Origin: Haloarcula pelagica
GTDB taxonomy: Archaea > Halobacteriota > Halobacteria > Halobacteriales > Haloarculaceae
Assembly: GCF_030127105.1 (NCBI RefSeq)
Contig: NZ_CP126161.1
Span: 1,860,001 to 1,924,000 of the forward strand
Direction: 5' to 3'
DNA length: 64,000 nucleotides
A program made the translations under genes and the position numbers. Shown in pieces: positions 52,069-61,006 of this stretch. The notes below the pieces were generated by a model, which had not been told where the DNA came from, did no database searches, and worked only from the letters and a program-made list of their open reading frames with translations. The stretch's first letter is position 1; each line of letters opens with the position of its first letter.

Positions 52069-53049
52069 TCAGAGCCGGTCGGCGATGTCCTCGGCGAAGT
52101 AGGTGAGTATCAGGTCCGCGCCGGCGCGTTTGATCGACAGCAGCGACTCGTGGGCCACCGCTTCGAGGTCGAGCCAGCCCTTCTCCGCGGCGGCGTGCAG
52201 CATCGCGTACTCCCCCGAGACGTTGTAGGCGGCGACGGGGTGGTCGTGGGCCTCTCGGACCTGCGCGACGATGTCGAGATACGGCAGCGCGGGCTTGACC
52301 ATCAACACGTCGGCGCCCTGCTGGACATCCAGGGAGACCTCGCGGCGGGCCTCGCGGGCGTTTGCGGGGTCCATCTGGTAGTGCCGCCGGTCGCCGAAGG
52401 CGGGCGCGCCGTCGGCGGCGTCCCGGAACGGGCCGTAGAAGGCCGACTCGAACTTCGCGGCGTAGCTCATGATCGGCACCGCCGTGTGGCCGTCCTCGTC
52501 CAGGGCCTCGCGGATAGCCCCGACCATGCCGTCGATCATGCCCGAGGGCGCCACCATGTCGGCGCCGGCCCGGGCGTGGCTGAGGGCGATCTTCCCCAGC
52601 AGGTCGAGCGTCTCGTCGTTGCGGACCGTCAGCGTCGGGTCCTCGGCGGCGCCGTCCTCGAGGACGCCACAGTGGCCGTGAGCGGTGTACTCACACAGGC
52701 AGACATCCGTGACGACGTAGGCGTCGGTCTCGGCGGTGATCCGGCGGGTCGCCTCTTGGACGACGCCGTCCTCGGCCCAGGCCCGGGAGCCGCGTTCGTC
52801 TTTGGACTCGGGCACCCCGAACAGCATCACCGCCTGGACGCCGGTCTCGCGGATCTCCTCGACACGGGCGACGGCCTCGTCCACGGGCACCCGCTCGTGG
52901 CCTGGCATCGTCTCGATGGGGACCCGCTCGTCGGTCGTCGCGTCGACGAACACCGGGGCGATCAGGTCCGAGGCGGCCAGGTCGGTCTCGCGCACGAGCG
53001 GCCGGACGCCGTCGGTCCGGAGCCGGCGCGGGCGACGTGTCGTGTCCAT
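52069..53049 (-). CDS. hemB: delta-aminolevulinic acid dehydratase (porphobilinogen synthase)
   Basis: Second step of tetrapyrrole synthesis. 326 residues. The metal-site Cys cluster is DVCLCEYTAHGHCG near residue 122. The Schiff-base lysines lie in PIMSYAAKFES near 195 and VLMVKPALPYLD near 250. The frame is open upstream, but ATG 53049 (MDTTRRPRRLR) is the family start. It lies 20 kb from hemL, so the haem genes are dispersed. Confidence 0.95.
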   Translation of the reverse strand: MDTTRRPRRLRTDGVRPLVRETDLAASDLIAPVFVDATTDERVPIETMPGHERVPVDEAVARVEEIRETGVQAVMLFGVPESKDERGSRAWAEDGVVQEATRRITAETDAYVVTDVCLCEYTAHGHCGVLEDGAAEDPTLTVRNDETLDLLGKIALSHARAGADMVAPSGMIDGMVGAIREALDEDGHTAVPIMSYAAKFESAFYGPFRDAADGAPAFGDRRHYQMDPANAREARREVSLDVQQGADVLMVKPALPYLDIVAQVREAHDHPVAAYNVSGEYAMLHAAAEKGWLDLEAVAHESLLSIKRAGADLILTYFAEDIADRL

Positions 53050-53151
53050 ACCCGGTGTCGGGCAGTGAGAGCCATGAACCCACCGCTTGCGAGGCTGCCC
53101 GCCACCGCAGGACAGAAACGATTTATCCGCGGCCCCGCCACAGGGCGATAG

Positions 53152-53778
53152 ATGGCGACCGACACGAGCCGCGGCCCGGTCAGAACGTTCGCGGAGGACT
53201 ACGGCCTGCTCGTGGTCGCCGCCGGCTTCGCGCTGCTTGGCGTGGCCGGCGTCGCGCTCTACGTCTTCGGCGATACGGCCTACGCCGAGCGCCTGCTGGA
53301 ACGGTACGGCCTGGTGGCGCTGTTTCTCGTCTTCGTTCTGGAAGGCGCTATGTTGCTGTATTTCGCACCCAGCGAGGCGTTGGTCCCGGCGGCGGTGGCG
53401 ATCCTCGCCCGGACTGGTGGCGGCTACGACCTCCCGAGCGTCGCCGCGATCCTCGCTGTCGCAGTGGCGGGCGCGACGGTCGGCCAGACCGCGCTCTTTC
53501 TGCTGGCGAAGCGGGGCGGCCGCGAGTGGTTGCTCGACCGGCCGTGGTTCCGGGTGAGCGAGGACCGTCTGGATCGCTTCGGCCACATGTTCGACCGGTT
53601 CGGTATCCTGGCGGTGCCGCTGAGCAACACCTTGCTGTTCACCCGTGGGATGTTGACCGTCCCGGCCGGCGTCGCGGGCATGGAGACGCGCCGGTTCGTC
53701 GCGCTGTCGGCGCTGGGGACGCTGTCGTTCGAGGTGCTGCTGGCCGCGACGGCGATGGGCGTCCTGGAACTGGTCTGA
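53152..53778 (+). CDS. DedA/VTT-family membrane protein
   Basis: 208 residues with five or six membrane segments and the VTT/SNARE-associated core (FVLEGAMLLYFAPSEALVPAAVAIL, GATVGQTALFLLAKRGG, PLSNTLLFTRGMLTVPAGVAGM). Relatives move or flip lipids such as undecaprenyl phosphate or phosphatidylethanolamine. The target here is unknown. Leaderless, with TATA-like GATTTATCC about 27 bases before ATG 53152. The stop abuts the convergent CinA-like gene. Confidence 0.82.
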   Translation: MATDTSRGPVRTFAEDYGLLVVAAGFALLGVAGVALYVFGDTAYAERLLERYGLVALFLVFVLEGAMLLYFAPSEALVPAAVAILARTGGGYDLPSVAAILAVAVAGATVGQTALFLLAKRGGREWLLDRPWFRVSEDRLDRFGHMFDRFGILAVPLSNTLLFTRGMLTVPAGVAGMETRRFVALSALGTLSFEVLLAATAMGVLELV

Positions 53779-54510
53779 CTACTCGACCGTCTCGATGCGC
53801 TCGCGAAGCCAGTCGGTCGCCGCCCGAACCCGGTCGGGGTCGTCGCCGGTGACGGTCACCCGCCCCGGCGTCCCGTCTTTCCGGGGGTAGCTCCCGACGG
53901 CGACGCCGAACCGCTCGCGGGCCTCGGTGATCTGTGCGACGACGGCGCCCTCCGGGGCCGGGGTGTGGATCGTCTCTGTCGTCCGGTCGCCGCCGAAGTC
54001 GTCGGCGACGGTGGCGAACATCGCCCGTAGTTCCTCGGGGATGCCCGGCAGGACGTAGACGCCCTCGACGACACAGCCCGCAGCGAAGCTCTCGTCGGTC
54101 AGCAGCGGCTCGGCCCCCTCGGGGATCGCCGCCCAGGCGTCCAGATCGAGGTCCATCTCGTAGCGGTCGACCATCTCCGGGTTGTCGTCGGCGAACCGCT
54201 CGGCCTTCGCTTCGAGGTGGGCCCGTACGTCGTCCGGGACGACGAGGTCCCGACCGAACGCCCGCGCGACGGCGGCTTTGGTCACGTCGTCCGGGGTCCC
54301 GCCGATACCGCCGGTCACGACGACGGCGTCGAACGAGTCGTGAAAGCGGGAAACGGCGTCGGCGATGACGCCTTCCTCGTCCGGAACAGTGAGGATCCGC
54401 GTGACCCGTGCCCCGGCCGCAGCGAGTCGCTGTGCCAGCCACGTCGCGTTCGTGTTCTCGGTTTCGCCGGCGAGCAACTCGTCGCCGACGGTCACCAGTG
54501 CCACGTCCAT
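53779..54510 (-). CDS. MoaB/CinA-like molybdopterin-binding-domain protein
   Basis: 243 residues. The MoCF-binding fold (VTVGDELLAGETENTNATWLAQRL at the N-terminus, VVVTGGIGGTPDDVTKAAVARAFG near 63) is that of CinA N-terminal domains, and the nicotinamide-amidase domain of full CinA is absent. A nucleotide-pyrophosphatase or NMN-related role is possible, as for CinA, and a molybdopterin role is less likely. Single gene. Confidence 0.8.
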   Translation of the reverse strand: MDVALVTVGDELLAGETENTNATWLAQRLAAAGARVTRILTVPDEEGVIADAVSRFHDSFDAVVVTGGIGGTPDDVTKAAVARAFGRDLVVPDDVRAHLEAKAERFADDNPEMVDRYEMDLDLDAWAAIPEGAEPLLTDESFAAGCVVEGVYVLPGIPEELRAMFATVADDFGGDRTTETIHTPAPEGAVVAQITEARERFGVAVGSYPRKDGTPGRVTVTGDDPDRVRAATDWLRERIETVE

Positions 54511-54603
54511 ACCTCCCCGTCGGGGTCGGCGGCGGTAAGGGTGGCGCCGACCGTTCGCTTCCCCGACAGATATTTACCCGTTGGACGGCGTTGTTCCGGT
54601 CCG

Positions 54604-55224
54604 ATGGACGAAAAGACCGAGGAGCTCCGTGATATCTTCATGGATGTCTCCGGCGAGGAACGCGTCACGGAGTCCCAGGAGGACACCCGTGGCTCACTGG
54701 CTGACGCGGACGAGGAGTCGGTGTCGGACCGGCTTCGCGCGGTCGTCGCCCGGATGCGCGACCGGTACGACTTCCGGACCGACTTCGACGACGCGGCCCT
54801 GGAGACGGTCGTGCGCGGGTTCTACGAGGGCGAGAGCGACGCCGAACTGGCCGACCGGCTCGACGCCGACGAGGACGCCGTCGTCCGCGCCCGCCTCGAC
54901 CTCCACCTGATCCGGGAGACAGACGACGACGCGCCTTTCGACGTTGCCACGTTCCGCAAGCGGGTCGTCACCGACGACGCCACGGCCGCCGACCTGGCCG
55001 CCGAGTTCGGCGTCGACGAGGCGACTGCTGCCCACTACCGGGCCGTCGTCGCGGCACAGGCCGCCGCCCGGCAGGTGAGCCACCGCTTCCAGAGCGAGTT
55101 CGAGGACGCCCTGGCCGAGGCCGGCCTCTCGACACAGCACACCGCCGCGGTCCGGGAGACGGGGCTGGACGAGGCGACGGAGGACATCGACTCGCTGGAC
55201 TCGGACGCCGACGTATCGATGTGA
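54604..55224 (+). CDS. conditioned medium-induced protein 4-like protein
   Basis: 206 residues, very acidic, with helical repeats that resemble winged-helix or sigma-like modules (FYEGESDAELADRLDADEDAVVRARLDLHL; AADLAAEFGVDEATAAHY). It resembles the haloarchaeal family named conditioned medium-induced protein 4, whose role is unknown. ATG 54604 is preferred to the longer frame, and a TATA-like AGATATTTAC precedes it by about 30 bases. Confidence 0.7.
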   Translation: MDEKTEELRDIFMDVSGEERVTESQEDTRGSLADADEESVSDRLRAVVARMRDRYDFRTDFDDAALETVVRGFYEGESDAELADRLDADEDAVVRARLDLHLIRETDDDAPFDVATFRKRVVTDDATAADLAAEFGVDEATAAHYRAVVAAQAAARQVSHRFQSEFEDALAEAGLSTQHTAAVRETGLDEATEDIDSLDSDADVSM

Positions 55225-55257
55225 ACCCTTTTGCCCGAAGCCGGGGCCAGACCCCCC

Positions 55258-55920
55258 GTGCCGGACACCCACACCTTTCGCGATCTGGAGACGGCCGCGT
55301 ACTGCCCGCGAAAGCTCTACTACCGCCGACGCGACGGGCCACCGGATATCCCCGACGACGTGGGTCGCGTCCGCGACCTGGCCTTCGACTACGGGCGACT
55401 CCTGACCGACGACGCCGCGTTGCTTGCCGCCCCGTTCGACGTTGACCCGGCCACGGTCCGGGACCGCCTCCGGGCGGCCCGCGACCGACTCGACGCCTGG
55501 GACGCGCTGGTCGACCCGGCCGTCCGCGACGCGTATCTCGACGGGAAAGACGCCCGCGGCGTCGCGCACAAACTCGTCGACGGTGTCGACGGCCCGGTTC
55601 CGTCGCTCGTGTTCGCCGGTGCGCCGCCCGACCAGGGGGTCTGGGAGCCCCAGACCGTCAGGCTCGTGGCGGCGGCGAAGGCGCTCTCCTGGGAGCGCGA
55701 GCGATCGGTCGAACACGCCTACGCCGAGTATCCGGCCCACGGCGTCGTCCGCCGGATCGAAGTGACGGCCCGGCGCGCTGGCGTCTACCGGGCGGCGTTG
55801 CGGACCGCCGAAGCCATCGACGGCCCGCCGGCCAGAGCCGACAGCGACGCGAAGTGCTCGCCCTGTGAGTACCGCGAGCAGTGTGGCGTCAGGACGCGGT
55901 CGCTACGCTCGCTCCTGTGA
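55258..55920 (+). CDS. Cas4-like Fe-S protein, nuclease site degenerate
   Basis: 220 residues. The Cas4/AddB-type frame of cysteines is present: one Cys in AAYCPRKLYYRR near residue 15 and a C-terminal CSPCEYREQC. The usual PD-(D/E)xK catalytic residues are not evident, since the corresponding strand reads SLVFAGAPPDQGVWEPQ. No CRISPR array or other cas gene is in the window. The GTG at 55258 is the likely start. It overlaps the convergent sua5 gene by 18 bases. Confidence 0.7.
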   Translation: MPDTHTFRDLETAAYCPRKLYYRRRDGPPDIPDDVGRVRDLAFDYGRLLTDDAALLAAPFDVDPATVRDRLRAARDRLDAWDALVDPAVRDAYLDGKDARGVAHKLVDGVDGPVPSLVFAGAPPDQGVWEPQTVRLVAAAKALSWERERSVEHAYAEYPAHGVVRRIEVTARRAGVYRAALRTAEAIDGPPARADSDAKCSPCEYREQCGVRTRSLRSLL

Positions 55921-56496
55921 GTCGGCGAGCCAGGCCTCGACGGCGTCGGCCCGCGCGCCCCGCCGGTGGATCGTCCCCGCTTCCACGTCGACGACGGTCG
56001 AGCCGGTCCCGCCCGTCTGGCCGCCGTCGAGGGCGACCGCCGCCCGCTCGCCGATCGCGTCCAACTCCGCGACCGAGGTGGCGCTGGGGTTCCCCGAGAT
56101 ATTGGCGCTGGTGGCCGTCAGCGGCGCGACCGCGTCGAGCAGTTCCAGCGCGACCGGGTGGTCGGGGATCCGGACGCCGACCCGGTCGCCGCCGTCGACG
56201 AGTACGTCCGGGACGACCGACCGGCGCTCGGCGACGACCGTCACCGGTCCCGGGAGGAACTCCCGCATGAACGCGACCTCACGCTCCGTCAGTCGGGTGT
56301 ACTCACGCGCGGATTCGATGTCGGGCACCGCGAGCGAGATCGGTTTGTCCCGTGCTCGGCCCTTCGCCTCGAAGACCCGCTCGACGGCCGCGGGATCGAG
56401 GGCGTCCGCGGCCAGGCCGTACACCGTCTCGGTGGGGTAGACGACCAGCTTCCCGTCGCGGACGGCCGCCGCGGCGGCATCGATGTCGTCGCTCAT
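55903..56496 (-). CDS. L-threonylcarbamoyladenylate synthase (Sua5/YrdC)
   Basis: 197 residues. Makes the intermediate for t6A37 in ANN-decoding tRNAs. The YrdC fold shows VVYPTETVYGLAADAL near residue 17, KGRARDKPISLAV near 44 and PLTATSANISGNPS near 138. The frame extends upstream into the redoxin gene, but ATG 56496 (MSDDIDAAAAAVR) is one base from the redoxin stop. Operon with the two redox genes upstream is likely. Confidence 0.9.
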   Translation of the reverse strand: MSDDIDAAAAAVRDGKLVVYPTETVYGLAADALDPAAVERVFEAKGRARDKPISLAVPDIESAREYTRLTEREVAFMREFLPGPVTVVAERRSVVPDVLVDGGDRVGVRIPDHPVALELLDAVAPLTATSANISGNPSATSVAELDAIGERAAVALDGGQTGGTGSTVVDVEAGTIHRRGARADAVEAWLADSQERA

Positions 56497-56497
56497 C

Positions 56498-57010
56498 TCA
56501 GAGCTGGGCTTCGACCGTGTCGTAGTCGGGGAAGGAGGGCCACTGCTGGCCAACCCAGGCGTACTCGATCGTCCGGTCGTCGTCGAGGACGAACACCGCC
56601 GGGCGGGGCTCCTCGATGCCGGCCATCCCGTCGGTGTCCATCGCGATGCCGTACTCCTGGGCGACGCCGTTGCCCGGGTCCGAGTACAGACGGTAGTCGC
56701 CCCCGATCGACCGCTCGTCGAGCAGGTCCTTGTGGGCGTACGGCGTCGAGATCGAGAGGCCGACGACCGTCGCCGACTCGTGCCAGCCCCGGTCCCGGAT
56801 CTCGTTCCAGACGTACGTCGCCGGGAAGGCCCCGTCCATCGGGTGAAAGACGAGGACGACGGGGTCGTCGCTCTCGGCACACACCGCCGAGAGCGCCACG
56901 TCCTCCCAGTACTCGTCGTTCACGAGCGGCCGGGTGAAGTCGGGCGCCTGCTCGCCTTCGGCGGGCGGATCGGCCGCGCCAAGATCGACGATGTCGAAGC
57001 CGAGGTCCAT
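56498..57010 (-). CDS. peroxiredoxin-fold protein without peroxidatic Cys
   Basis: 170 residues with the AhpC/TSA thioredoxin fold (VVLVFHPMDGAFPATYVWNEIRDR near residue 52). The site where peroxiredoxins carry the peroxidatic Cys (PVCTxE) reads PATYVW, so no Cys is present there. One Cys (SAVCAES) lies earlier. It may be a redox-inactive relative or act differently. The ATG overlaps the glutaredoxin stop (TGATG). Confidence 0.75.
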   Translation of the reverse strand: MDLGFDIVDLGAADPPAEGEQAPDFTRPLVNDEYWEDVALSAVCAESDDPVVLVFHPMDGAFPATYVWNEIRDRGWHESATVVGLSISTPYAHKDLLDERSIGGDYRLYSDPGNGVAQEYGIAMDTDGMAGIEEPRPAVFVLDDDRTIEYAWVGQQWPSFPDYDTVEAQL

Positions 57011-57291
57011 CAGGCCTCACCCCTGTTGGCTGTCTGCGCTTCGTCTCCGTAGGTCCGCTCCAGGTACTCGACGATGTTCGCGGATTCGCTCATCGTGATC
57101 CCGGTGTTCTCGTCGACGATGGCCGGGACGGTCCGCTTGCCGGTCAGTCGCTTGACCACGTCCCGTTCGGAGTGCATCGGTTCGATGAACCGCGAACGGT
57201 ACTCCAGGCCGTGTTCCTGGAGTACCCGGACGACGCGTTCACAGAACGGACACGCCTGCAACCGGTACAGGGTGATCGCTGGCTCGCTCAT
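57010..57291 (-). CDS. glutaredoxin/GST-N-domain thiol protein
   Basis: 93 residues. Thioredoxin fold with CPFC active site in YRLQACPFCERVVRVLQEHG, the cis-Pro stretch TVPAIVDE and an SESANIVEYLERTYG end like the N-domain of glutathione transferases. Haloarchaea use gamma-glutamylcysteine instead of glutathione, so the partner is inferred. ATG 57291 is chosen over a frame extending far upstream. It heads the grx-redoxin-sua5 unit. Confidence 0.83.
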   Translation of the reverse strand: MSEPAITLYRLQACPFCERVVRVLQEHGLEYRSRFIEPMHSERDVVKRLTGKRTVPAIVDENTGITMSESANIVEYLERTYGDEAQTANRGEA

Positions 57292-57382
57292 ACCCCCCGT
57301 AAGACCGAACCGAGGGTAAGGGCTTCGCCACTGCTCTGCCATGACAAGTCTTAATCCCCGTCCATTACAACTCGGACCGTTG

Positions 57383-58771
57383 ATGGCCCTGGACCCACCT
57401 GTGTCGTTCGCGCTGGCTTCCCTGTTGCTCCAGTCAGTCCCGGTGTTCGGCGTGGAGATCCCACAGAACGTCATCGTCGGTACGGGGCTGGTCACGATCG
57501 TCGTTCTCATCGGGCTCTCGGCGTTTTTCTCCTCCTCGGAGATCGCCATGTTCTCGCTGCCGGCCCACCGGACCGAGGCGCTCGTCGAGGACGGGATCAA
57601 GGGCGCGAAGACGCTCCAGCAACTGAAGTCCGACCCGCACCGACTGTTGGTGACGATCCTGGTCGGGAACAACCTCGTCAACATCGCGATGTCCTCGATC
57701 GCGACGGGGCTGCTGGGCTTTTACCTCTCGCGTGGCGAGGCGGTGCTGGCCGCGACCTTCGGCATCACCGCGATCGTCCTGCTGTTCGGCGAGAGCGCCC
57801 CCAAGAGCTACGCCGTCGAGAACACCGAATCCTGGGCGCTGACGATCGCCCGGCCGCTGAAGTTCGCCGAGAAGGCACTCATCCCGCTGATCCTCCTCTT
57901 TGACTACCTCACCCGGATCGTCAACAAGATCACCGGCGGCCGGTCGGCGATCGAGACCTCCTACGTCACCCGCGAGGAGATCCAGGACATCATCGAGACG
58001 GGCGAACGCGAGGGCGTCTTAGACGAGGAAGAGCGGGAGATGCTCCAGCGGACGCTACGGTTCAACAACACCATCGCCAAGGAGGTCATGACCCCGCGGC
58101 TGGACATGACCGCCGTCGCGAAGGACGACTCCGTCCAGGAGGCCTTAGAGACGTGTATCCAGAGCGGCCACGCGCGAGTCCCGGTGTACGAAGGCAGCCT
58201 CGACAACGTCATCGGCATCGCTCACATCCGCGATCTGGTTCGGGACCTGAACTACGGCGAGGCGATCGCGAAAGACATCGCGCTCGAAGACCTCATCGAA
58301 CCGACGCTGCACGTCCCCGAGTCCAAGAACGTCGACGACCTGCTGACCGAGATGCGCAAAGAGCGCATGCACATGGTCATCGTCATCGACGAGTTCGGGA
58401 CCACCGAGGGGCTGGTGACGATGGAGGACCTCACCGAGGAGATCGTCGGCGAGATCCTCGAAGGCGAGGAGGAAGAACCGATCGAGTACGTCGACGACGA
58501 CACCGTCGTCGTCAAAGGCGAGGTCAACATCGAGGAGGTCAACGAGGCGCTGGAACTGGAACTCCCCGAGGGCGAGGAGTTCGAGACCATCGCCGGCTTC
58601 ATCTTCAACCGCGCGGGCCGACTCGTCGAGGAGGGCGAGACGATCACCTACGACGGCGTCGAGATCCGTGTCGAACAGGTCGAGAACACCCGGATCATGA
58701 AAGCCCGCGTCGCCCGCCTCGACCAGGACGGGGGCGACGCGACCGACCCCGAGGAAGCCTCGACCGAGTAA
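57383..58771 (+). CDS. CNNM/HlyC-CorC family membrane protein with CBS pair
   Basis: About 462 residues. DUF21 membrane domain (three or four helices, residues 25-190, with the FFSSSEIAMFSLPAHR motif), two CBS domains (about 205-325, VMTPRLDMTAV and LIEPTLHVPESKNVDDLL) and a C-terminal CorC/HlyC domain. Such proteins transport or regulate Mg2+. The ATG at 57383 has TATA-like TCTTAATCC about 34 bases upstream. An ATG at 57341 is possible but lacks support. Confidence 0.88.
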   Translation: MALDPPVSFALASLLLQSVPVFGVEIPQNVIVGTGLVTIVVLIGLSAFFSSSEIAMFSLPAHRTEALVEDGIKGAKTLQQLKSDPHRLLVTILVGNNLVNIAMSSIATGLLGFYLSRGEAVLAATFGITAIVLLFGESAPKSYAVENTESWALTIARPLKFAEKALIPLILLFDYLTRIVNKITGGRSAIETSYVTREEIQDIIETGEREGVLDEEEREMLQRTLRFNNTIAKEVMTPRLDMTAVAKDDSVQEALETCIQSGHARVPVYEGSLDNVIGIAHIRDLVRDLNYGEAIAKDIALEDLIEPTLHVPESKNVDDLLTEMRKERMHMVIVIDEFGTTEGLVTMEDLTEEIVGEILEGEEEEPIEYVDDDTVVVKGEVNIEEVNEALELELPEGEEFETIAGFIFNRAGRLVEEGETITYDGVEIRVEQVENTRIMKARVARLDQDGGDATDPEEASTE

Positions 58772-58848
58772 ACTCCTCACGGTCGCTACTGCGGTTTCTC
58801 GCCGGTCAGAGGGCTACTACTATGTGGCTCTGTGTCGACTGGGAAGTC

Positions 58849-59712
58849 ATGACACTGGAGACGCCCGATCTCTCGGGTAGTACGGCGTTTATCACCGGCA
58901 CGACCCGCGGGATCGGGAAGGCGATCGCGCTCGCGCTGGCCGAGCGGGGCTGTAACGTCGTCTCGACGGGCAAGACCAGCGAGGAGGGCGACTACGGCGA
59001 GGAGCGCGACCTGGAGGGATCGATCGAACAGACCGCCCGCGAGGTCCGCGAGCGAGGGGCGGAGTCGCTGCCGATCCAGCTCGACGTGCGCGACCCCGAG
59101 GCGGTTCAGGCCGCGGCCGACCAAGCGATCGATCGCTTCGGCACCGTCGACATAGTCATCAACAACGCCAGTGCGATCCAACTGGCGACCGTCGAGGACC
59201 TGCCGCCCAACCGCTTCGACCTGCTGACGGAGGTCAACGTCCGCGGGACCTACCTCGTCTCGCGGGCCTTCATCGACCACCTGAAAGGCGTCGAGGAGGG
59301 GTGGATCCTGACGAACGCGCCGCCGGTCACCGTCGACCGGAGCCCGGGCTCGGGGCCGTACCTCTGGTCGAAACTCGGGATGTCGTTCGTCACGCTCTCG
59401 CTGGCCGGCGAGCTGAGCGGGCACGACATCGGCTGTAACACCTTCTGGCCGGTCACCGCCATCGACACCCGGGCGACCAGACACTTCGGGCTGGGCACCG
59501 AGGACGACTGGCGCACGCCCGACGTGGTCTCCGACGCCGTCCTCCAGATCCTCCGGCACGACCCCGCGGAGTTCACTGGCGAGTCGCTGTACGACGAGGA
59601 CATCCTCCGAGCGGCCGGCGTCGCCGACTTCTCGGAATACAACCTCACGCCCGGCGACCCGGCGCCGACCTCGGCACAGATGATCGATCCCGACTACAGC
59701 CGGCCGGAGTAG
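58849..59712 (+). CDS. SDR oxidoreductase, HSDL2-like
   Basis: 287 residues. The NAD(P) motif TGTTRGIGKAIALAL is near residue 15, INNASAI near 105, and the catalytic Tyr-Lys pair is in PYLWSKLGM (YxxxK). The sequence resembles HSDL2-type SDRs (QLDVRDPEAVQAA, LTEVNVRGTYLVSRAF, WPVTAIDTRAT). The substrate is unknown, perhaps a fatty acyl or sterol-like compound. The start at 58849 fits a TATA-like CTACTACTATG. Stop abuts the convergent phosphate carrier. Confidence 0.84.
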   Translation: MTLETPDLSGSTAFITGTTRGIGKAIALALAERGCNVVSTGKTSEEGDYGEERDLEGSIEQTAREVRERGAESLPIQLDVRDPEAVQAAADQAIDRFGTVDIVINNASAIQLATVEDLPPNRFDLLTEVNVRGTYLVSRAFIDHLKGVEEGWILTNAPPVTVDRSPGSGPYLWSKLGMSFVTLSLAGELSGHDIGCNTFWPVTAIDTRATRHFGLGTEDDWRTPDVVSDAVLQILRHDPAEFTGESLYDEDILRAAGVADFSEYNLTPGDPAPTSAQMIDPDYSRPE

Positions 59713-60909
59713 TCAGAGCCCGTCGACCAGCGCGAACAGGCCGTAGCTCACCGCGAACGCCAGCGCGAGCGATCCGATCCAGGCCAGCACCGTCTTGCCC
59801 ATCTTCGAGCGGCTGACCTCGCCCCCGCCGGCGGCCGCTCCGGAACCGACGATCGCCGAGACGATGATCTCGTTGAACGAGACCGGCACGCCCAGGAACA
59901 CCGCTGTCTGTGCGATGATGAAACTCGGGATCAGCGCCGCGATCGAGCGGCGCGGGCCAAGCGAGGAGTAGTCCTGTGCGATCGCCTTGATCATCCGCGG
60001 TGCGCCCGTCCAGGACCCCACGAGCAGGCCGACGCCGCCAAAGAGGAGGACGCCGGTGATCGGGATCGCCGCAGTCGGTCCCTCGCCGAGCAACGGGAGC
60101 AGCGGACCCAGCGCCAGCCCGACCTGACTCCCGCCCGCGGAGAACGCGACTAGGCCACCCAGCACGAGCAGGAAGTGCCGCTGGCCGGCGTCGAGATCGC
60201 CCCGCACGTCCCGGTACAGCAGGCCGCCCGAGAGCAGCGCGACCACGAGCGTGACACCGACGACGGTCGGGAGCTGGGCCGTCCCGGCGGCGGTCGCGAG
60301 CGCCTGTGCCACCGAGGCCTGCTCGCTCCCCGGTGCCAACAGGACGAACCGGACGTTGGCCATGATCGCACCGACCAGCGCGCCCAGTCCCGGCACCAGT
60401 AGCTCCTCGCTGGTCCCCTCGTGGCGCAACAGCCAGGCCGTCGCGAACGCGATGCCGCCCCCGACGAACGGCACCGCGACCCACAGCGAGACGATCTCGA
60501 TGTACTTCGCCGTGGCCGGCTGGCCGCCCATCGCCAGGCCGACGCCGACGACGGCGCCCGTGACGGTGAACGCCGTCGCGATCGGGTAGCCCGTGAAGAT
60601 ACCGACCGCGACCAGGGCTGCGGCGGTCAGCAGCGCGACGATCGCAGCCGCCGCCGAGAGCCCGCCGCCTTCCGGGAAGACGATCAGCCCACCGCCGACC
60701 GTCTCGGTGACGTTTGCACCCTGCAGGACGGCGCCGGCGAGCCCGAGGATGCCGACGAAAAAGCCCGCCCGCATCACCGAGATCGCGTTCGCCCCGACGG
60801 CCGGCGCGAACGGTGTCGACCCCGAGGAGCCGGCACCGATCGTCCAGGCCATGAACAGACTCGCCGCTGCCGCCACCACCAGCGTCACCAGCACACTCGT
60901 CGCGACCAT
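59713..60909 (-). CDS. inorganic phosphate transporter, PiT family
   Basis: 398 residues, about 10-11 membrane segments in two homologous halves. The signature GANAISVMRAG (residue 39 region) and the second-half equivalent VPVSFNEIIVSAIVGSG (near 345) are the paired PiT repeats. Transports phosphate with H+ or Na+. No phoU gene is beside it, although many PiT genes have one. Confidence 0.87.
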   Translation of the reverse strand: MVATSVLVTLVVAAAASLFMAWTIGAGSSGSTPFAPAVGANAISVMRAGFFVGILGLAGAVLQGANVTETVGGGLIVFPEGGGLSAAAAIVALLTAAALVAVGIFTGYPIATAFTVTGAVVGVGLAMGGQPATAKYIEIVSLWVAVPFVGGGIAFATAWLLRHEGTSEELLVPGLGALVGAIMANVRFVLLAPGSEQASVAQALATAAGTAQLPTVVGVTLVVALLSGGLLYRDVRGDLDAGQRHFLLVLGGLVAFSAGGSQVGLALGPLLPLLGEGPTAAIPITGVLLFGGVGLLVGSWTGAPRMIKAIAQDYSSLGPRRSIAALIPSFIIAQTAVFLGVPVSFNEIIVSAIVGSGAAAGGGEVSRSKMGKTVLAWIGSLALAFAVSYGLFALVDGL

Positions 60910-61006
60910 CTACCCCGGCGTTTGCCCTACCCTGCAATGAGCCTACCGCTCGACACGGCGGATTTCCACCTGAAACGAAGGGGTATGGCAACGACTAGCA
61001 TACGTG

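Noticed and set aside
55258-55920. A CRISPR-Cas locus
   Set aside because: No array of spaced direct repeats and no other cas gene is visible in the window.
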